A stretch of DNA of 64,000 nucleotides from Actinomadura sp. KC06 (lineage in GTDB: Bacteria > Actinomycetota > Actinomycetes > Streptosporangiales > Streptosporangiaceae). Below are positions 60,373 through 64,000 of this stretch, in pieces (position 1 is the stretch's first letter; the number at the start of each line of letters is the position of its first letter). The notes under the pieces are model-generated. The model saw only the letters and a list, made by a program, of their open reading frames with translations, searched no databases and had not been told where the DNA came from. The stretch lies in contig NZ_SMKT01000029.1 of assembly GCF_004348735.1 (NCBI RefSeq), forward strand, positions 1-64,000. The letters are read 5' to 3'. A program made the position numbers and the translations under genes.

Positions 60373-61481
60373 CCGCCGCCCCGCCCGTCCCGCTGGACGA
60401 GCTGCCGACGCCCGCGCTGCTGATCGACCGCCCGCGGATGGAGGCGAACCTGACCGCGATGGCCGCGTCGATCGGCGCCGCCGGGGTCGCGCTGCGCCCG
60501 CATTTCAAGACGTCGAAATGCGTCGCGGTCGCGCGCCGCCAGCTCGCCCACGGCGCGATCGGCTTCACCTGCGCCACCCCGGCCGAGGTCGCGCTGCTCC
60601 AGGACGCGGCCGTCGAGGACGTCCTGTGGGCGCACCAGCCGGTCGGCCCCGCCAAGGTCGCCTTCGCCGTCCAGGCCCTGTCCAGAGGCGGTCTGACCAT
60701 CGCGCTCGACTCCCTGGAAGTCGCGGAACCCCTCTCCGCCGCAGCCGCCGCCGGAGTCGAAGTGCCTTTCGTCCTGGAAGTCGACACCGGCCTGCACCGG
60801 GCGGGCGTGGACCCGGACCGGGCGGTCAAGACCGCCGCCGAACTCACCGCGCTGCCCGCGCTGGAACTGCGGGGCGTCCTCACTCACGAGGGCCACCTCG
60901 CCGCGCACGGCACCGACCGCGCGGGCCTGGAGGCCGCAGGCGACCTTGCCGGACGCACGCTCGTGCAGGTCGCCGAGGCGCTCCGCGCCGAGGGCCACGC
61001 ATGCCCGCTGGTCTCGGTCGGGTCGACGCCCGGCGCCACGTCCGCGCCGTTCGCCGAAGGGGTCACCGAGGCCCGCCCCGGCACCTACGTCTACTTCGAC
61101 GCCAACCAGGTCGGGCTGGGCAGCGCCCAGACCGGCCAGTGCGCGCAGACGGTCCTGACCCGGGTCACCAGCACCCAGCGTCCGGGAACCGCCATCGTGG
61201 ACGCCGGAATCAAGGCGATGAGCTCCGACTCCATCGCGACCGCCGGAATCCTGGGCATCGTCTGCGACGCGGCAGGAACTCCTCTCCCCGGACTGGAGTT
61301 CACCAACGCCAACGAAGAACACGGCTACCTGACCGGCCCCGGCACCGCAGACCTCCGCGTAGGCGACCTACTCCGGATCATCCCCAACCACGCCTGCGGC
61401 ACCACCAACATGTGGAGCACCCTGTACTTCGTGGACGGCGACCAGGCCACAGACCGCCACCCAATAGAAGCCCGTTACTAA
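60369..61481 (+). CDS. D-threonine aldolase / D-serine dehydratase-like PLP enzyme (fold III)
   Basis: 370 aa alanine-racemase-like barrel. PLP lysine K47 in LRPHFKTSKCVAVARRQ; PLP phosphate loop GSTPGATSA; and the zinc-type motif IPNHACGTTN near the C-terminus, shared with D-threonine aldolase, D-serine dehydratase and D-threo-3-hydroxyaspartate dehydratase. It would deaminate or cleave a D-3-hydroxy amino acid produced by the deacylase. Dehydratase action makes 2-aminoacrylate-type imines, which fits the presence of RidA. It is the last gene of the operon and overlaps its convergent neighbour by 4 nt. Confidence 0.9.
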   Translation: MTAAPPVPLDELPTPALLIDRPRMEANLTAMAASIGAAGVALRPHFKTSKCVAVARRQLAHGAIGFTCATPAEVALLQDAAVEDVLWAHQPVGPAKVAFAVQALSRGGLTIALDSLEVAEPLSAAAAAGVEVPFVLEVDTGLHRAGVDPDRAVKTAAELTALPALELRGVLTHEGHLAAHGTDRAGLEAAGDLAGRTLVQVAEALRAEGHACPLVSVGSTPGATSAPFAEGVTEARPGTYVYFDANQVGLGSAQTGQCAQTVLTRVTSTQRPGTAIVDAGIKAMSSDSIATAGILGIVCDAAGTPLPGLEFTNANEEHGYLTGPGTADLRVGDLLRIIPNHACGTTNMWSTLYFVDGDQATDRHPIEARY

Positions 61482-62332
61482 ATCCGGCCCTGAATGGTTG
61501 GACGCGGCAGGCCGATCGGATTCGGGAACGGCATGTCGCCGTGCTCCGCCACGGCACGGGCGAGCGGGGCGAGCATCCGGTAGAGGCTTTCGGGGTCGTC
61601 CAATGCTTGGTAAGGCGGGGCGGCCAGGGTGTCTGTCCGGCTTTCGATGTCCGCTCTCAAGGCCCGGCCCGCTTCGGTCGCGCCGTTCTCGTCCATGAGC
61701 CCGCGGCCGGAGAGGACGGCGGTCGCCTCGTCCCAGTCTTCCTGCGACCATCCGCGGCTCCGCAACAACAGGTTCGCGGGGACGTCGCTCACGGCGGAGG
61801 CCAGAACGTTGGCTTCCAGCCCGTTCAGGCCCTCGGACGTCAGGACGGCGACATGCCCGTCACCGCGATGTTCCCGCAGCGTGGTCGCCAGTTGCCAGAG
61901 CGCCGCGACCGGGTCGTCCGGGAGCAGCAGGTCGCGGTTGGCCGCGAACAGCGCTCGTCCGGCTGCGTCCCCCGCCTCGGCCGCCGGGCGCAGCCGGGGC
62001 ACCGCTTCGGCCGCCACATCGTCGATTTCCGGTGCCACTCGCCTGAGCGCCTTCGCCGCGGCCGCTTCCCTCATTCGCAGGATGCTTTCGGGCGAGGCGA
62101 ACGTCCAGGCGTCGGGCACCGCACGCCGCACCCGCGCCGGATGGAAACCGTAGAAGGCCGCCTCGATCACACCGGCGGGGACGGGCCCGAGCGGAGCGCC
62201 CCGGCTCCCGAAGTAGCCCATCCAGAATCCTTTGAGGCCGACGTCCTTGTTCCCGTCGATGCACTCCGGCGAGAAGTACGTCACCGAGTGAAGCGGTTCG
62301 AGGACCGTCCAGAAAACCCGCGCTATTGGCAC
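61478..62332 (-). CDS. SCO6745-family protein, unknown function
   Basis: 284 aa. Sequence marks: MPIARVFWTVLEPLHSVTYF, MGYFGSRGAPLGPVPAGVIE and YGFHPARVRRAVPDAW, and a C-terminal winged-helix-like part (GWSQEDWDEATAVLSGRGLM followed by DENGATEAGRAL). This pattern is found in many actinomycete proteins named after Streptomyces SCO6745, of unknown function, with a possible DNA-binding tail. It is convergent with the PLP enzyme gene (4-nt overlap). Confidence 0.75.
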   Translation of the reverse strand: MPIARVFWTVLEPLHSVTYFSPECIDGNKDVGLKGFWMGYFGSRGAPLGPVPAGVIEAAFYGFHPARVRRAVPDAWTFASPESILRMREAAAAKALRRVAPEIDDVAAEAVPRLRPAAEAGDAAGRALFAANRDLLLPDDPVAALWQLATTLREHRGDGHVAVLTSEGLNGLEANVLASAVSDVPANLLLRSRGWSQEDWDEATAVLSGRGLMDENGATEAGRALRADIESRTDTLAAPPYQALDDPESLYRMLAPLARAVAEHGDMPFPNPIGLPRPTIQGRI

Positions 62333-62366
62333 GTTCCTCCTGATTCCCAGTCCCGATGTGGATCAA

Positions 62367-62403
62367 CCCGGCACCGCGGCCCCCCGGTCGCCGCGGTGCC
62401 GGG
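62367..62403 (-). terminator. Terminator hairpin of the LLM oxidoreductase gene
   Basis: CCCGGCACCGCGG and CCGCGGTGCCGGG form a perfect 13-bp stem around an 11-nt loop, starting 7 nt after the stop codon of the leftward LLM gene. Confidence 0.8.
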
Positions 62404-62409
62404 CGCGCC

Positions 62410-63459
62410 TCACTTGAACGCGGGCATCAGGTGTTCGTGGATCAGGCGGAGCTGGCCGTCCACGCCGGGGACGCCGGCGAGGTCCCGCCCGGTGAACGAC
62501 TTCACCAGCGCCGGATCCGTGATGGCGCAGATCATGTGGTTGACGCCGGTCGGGGCGATATCGCTCTCGATCTTGGCGCGGACCTCGTCCGGGGTGCCCG
62601 CCAGGGACAGCCGCTCGGTGATCTCCGGGGAGGTCTTCTCGATGGCCCCGGCCAGGTCGCCCGCGCCGATCGCCTCGATGATCGGGACCATGTCCGCCGG
62701 GTCGACGCCGTTGCGCTCCAACTGCTCGGCCGGCATCGCCGACGCGTACAGCCCGACCATGCTGCGCGCCGCCTCCTTCGCCGCGGCCGAGTCGGGACCG
62801 ACCGCGCACACGACCCAGGCGCCGATGTCGAGCGTCCGCCAGTCCTTGCCCGCGCGCTCGGCGCCTGCCTTGACGTGCTCGACCGCGTACTCGTACGCGC
62901 GGCGCGAGTAGCTCAGCGCGTGGTGCACGCCGTCCGACAGCTCACCGGCCGCCTCGAACGACTTCGGCCCGCGCATCGCGCCGATCTTGACCGGCACGTG
63001 CTCCTGGACGGGACGCGCGAACGTGAACAGCCCGTCGTAGGAGTAGAACTCGCCGTCGCGGGTGATGGCGCCCTCGTCCAGCAGGGTCCGGACGACCGCG
63101 ACGGCCTCCTTCACCCGGGTGAGCGGCTTGGTCGTCGTCCAGTCGATCTTGTACTGGGCGAGCACGCCGAAGTTGCCGCTGCCGAGGACGACCTCGGCCC
63201 GGCCGCCGGTCAGCTCGTCCAGCGTCGCCGCGGCCTGTGCGATCAGCGACGGCTCGCGCAGCGTCACCGCCGACACCGACGGGCCGAGGCGGATCTGCGA
63301 GGTGTCCGCGGCGGCCGCCGCGAACAGCAGCCAGAGGTCCTTGTGCCACGGCTCGTCGGCCGCGTAGACGGCGTGGAAGCCGAGTTCGTCGGCGAGCCTG
63401 ATGGAGGCCAGCGACTCCGAGAGGGGGTAGTCGGGGAGCATGGCGTAGCTGAACTTCAC
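62410..63459 (-). CDS. LLM-class flavin/F420-dependent oxidoreductase
   Basis: 349 aa from GTG 63459, with AAAGGAG about 10 nt upstream. Luciferase-like TIM barrel: DELGFHAVYAADEPWHKDLW, IRLGPSVSAVTLREPSLIAQ, RAEVVLGSGNFG and VKIGAMRGPKSFEAAGEL. It resembles methylene-tetrahydromethanopterin reductase-type F420 enzymes. The substrate is unknown. A 12-nt palindrome, GGAGACGTCTCC (63462-63473), overlaps the ribosome-binding site and might modulate translation or bind a regulator. Confidence 0.85.
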   Translation of the reverse strand: MKFSYAMLPDYPLSESLASIRLADELGFHAVYAADEPWHKDLWLLFAAAAADTSQIRLGPSVSAVTLREPSLIAQAAATLDELTGGRAEVVLGSGNFGVLAQYKIDWTTTKPLTRVKEAVAVVRTLLDEGAITRDGEFYSYDGLFTFARPVQEHVPVKIGAMRGPKSFEAAGELSDGVHHALSYSRRAYEYAVEHVKAGAERAGKDWRTLDIGAWVVCAVGPDSAAAKEAARSMVGLYASAMPAEQLERNGVDPADMVPIIEAIGAGDLAGAIEKTSPEITERLSLAGTPDEVRAKIESDIAPTGVNHMICAITDPALVKSFTGRDLAGVPGVDGQLRLIHEHLMPAFK

Positions 63460-63545
63460 GGGGAGACGTCTCCTTTGCGGTGCGCGCCTTCGCGCACGCT
63501 TCGGCGGCTGGGGGAGATCGTAGGTGCTCCGCTGTGTCCAGAGGC

Positions 63546-64000
63546 TTACTTTTCGTACACCTTGTCCGACCCCTCGGCGGGGTCAGGGGAGCCGTTCGCG
63601 CGGAGTTCGGCGGCCCGGGCCTCTCCTAGGGCGGCGATGGCCTCGGCTAGGAGCGCCATCTGGTCGGTGAGGCCGCGGTCGGGTTCGGCCTGCAGGGCGA
63701 CGAAGGCACCGTCGAATCCGGCGATGCCGAAGTAGTCGAGCTCGTCGGCGACGGCCTGGGCGATCTCCTCGCCCTCCGGGGCGAAGGACGCCGCGATCAT
63801 CGTGTTCATGTGCGCGCGGCCGTCCCGGCGCACCTGCTCGATCATGGCGTCCACCTCGGCTTCGGCGGCCTCGGCGCTCATGACCAGGAGCAGGTGCAGG
63901 CGCAGGAAGTCCGGACGCGCCATGAAGACCTCGCCGGTGCGCTGGAGGTACCAGGTGAGCCGCTCGTGGGGCGTGCCGCCGTCCGGCCCGCCCGCCTGCG
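63546..64000 (-). CDS. TetR-family regulator, C-terminal part (5' end outside window)
   Basis: The frame is open from the window edge to the stop at 63546 and gives about 151 residues, including PHERLTWYLQRTGEVFMARP and HLLLVMSAEAAEAEVDAMI. This is a TetR C-terminal ligand-binding domain of helices; the DNA-binding part lies beyond 64000. An internal ATG at 63923 is not the true start. Ligand and target are unknown; the LLM gene downstream in the same orientation may be under its control. Confidence 0.75.
   Translation of the reverse strand, partial: QAGGPDGGTPHERLTWYLQRTGEVFMARPDFLRLHLLLVMSAEAAEAEVDAMIEQVRRDGRAHMNTMIAASFAPEGEEIAQAVADELDYFGIAGFDGAFVALQAEPDRGLTDQMALLAEAIAALGEARAAELRANGSPDPAEGSDKVYEK

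Noticed and set aside
63462-63473. GGAGACGTCTCC palindrome before the LLM gene as an operator
   Set aside because: It overlaps the ribosome-binding site and contains it, so symmetry could be incidental. Kept only as a remark.

Overview
The window looks like chromosome from a high-GC filamentous actinomycete, perhaps Actinomadura or another member of the Streptosporangiales. The reasons are strong G/C bias at third codon positions, frequent GTG and TTG starts, and dense operons joined by 4-nt ATGA/GTGA overlaps. It also carries families typical of these bacteria: XRE-DUF5753 regulators with DUF397 partners, S-adenosylmethionine methyltransferases of the Methyltransf_19 type, an LLM oxidoreductase, an SCO6745-family protein and a paa/bkd gene complement. 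No tRNA, rRNA, transposase, integrase or CRISPR array was seen. The genus is an inference.

Layout. 1-5.2 kb: leftward phenylacetate operon paaZ-A-B-C-D (paaD runs off the edge) with a divergent PaaR-like TetR gene. 5.2-7.3 kb: a Tat-exported YtcJ-like amidohydrolase and an intergenic region with two matching GTTGAC-N3-GTCAAC palindromes. 7.3-13.4 kb: a branched-chain 2-oxoacid dehydrogenase operon (E1 alpha, E1 beta, E2) divergent from an Lrp regulator, then a LysE exporter divergent from a MocR regulator. 13.5-16.9 kb: an MFS exporter and a coupled methyltransferase/XRE pair.

17.3-36.1 kb: a large rightward catabolic cluster. A Dpp-type ABC importer and a GntR/FCD regulator lead into two separate pairs of cysteine-less thiolase-like protein plus DUF35 zinc-ribbon protein. 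With these are an enoyl-CoA hydratase, a fused tandem CaiB CoA-transferase, a fused SCOT-type CoA-transferase, an amidase, an aldehyde dehydrogenase, an Ldh-family dehydrogenase and a metallo-beta-lactamase-fold lactonase-like protein. My reading is CoA activation, hydration, retro-aldol side-chain cleavage by Ltp/DUF35 complexes, and oxidation of the released aldehyde. The substrate is not evident.

36.1-40.0 kb: an accessory stretch with visibly lower GC. It has gene remnants (a glyoxalase-like and a possible LacI fragment), an MmpS-like lipoprotein, an unknown membrane protein and a whiJ/abaA-type locus (XRE-DUF5753, two DUF397 genes, divergent HATPase). 40.0-46.7 kb: a secreted LVIVD-repeat protein divergent from a DUF305 lipoprotein, an arsR-acr3 arsenite operon, a DesK/DesR-like two-component system, and two small membrane proteins, one with a repeated Leu-Glu-Met motif.

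46.7-61.5 kb: a second catabolic regulon. A leftward HemL-like aminotransferase diverges from a rightward 12-gene operon of two Gfo/Idh oxidoreductases, an FAH-family hydrolase, a second Dpp ABC importer, RidA, an N-acyl-D-amino-acid deacylase, an IclR regulator, a metal-dependent hydrolase and a D-threonine aldolase/D-serine dehydratase-like PLP enzyme. A 19-nt palindrome of IclR type fills the spacer between the predicted -35 and -10 of the aminotransferase promoter. The likely theme is uptake and breakdown of N-acylated or peptide-bound D-amino acids. 61.5-64 kb: an SCO6745-family protein, an F420/flavin LLM oxidoreductase and a truncated TetR regulator, all leftward.
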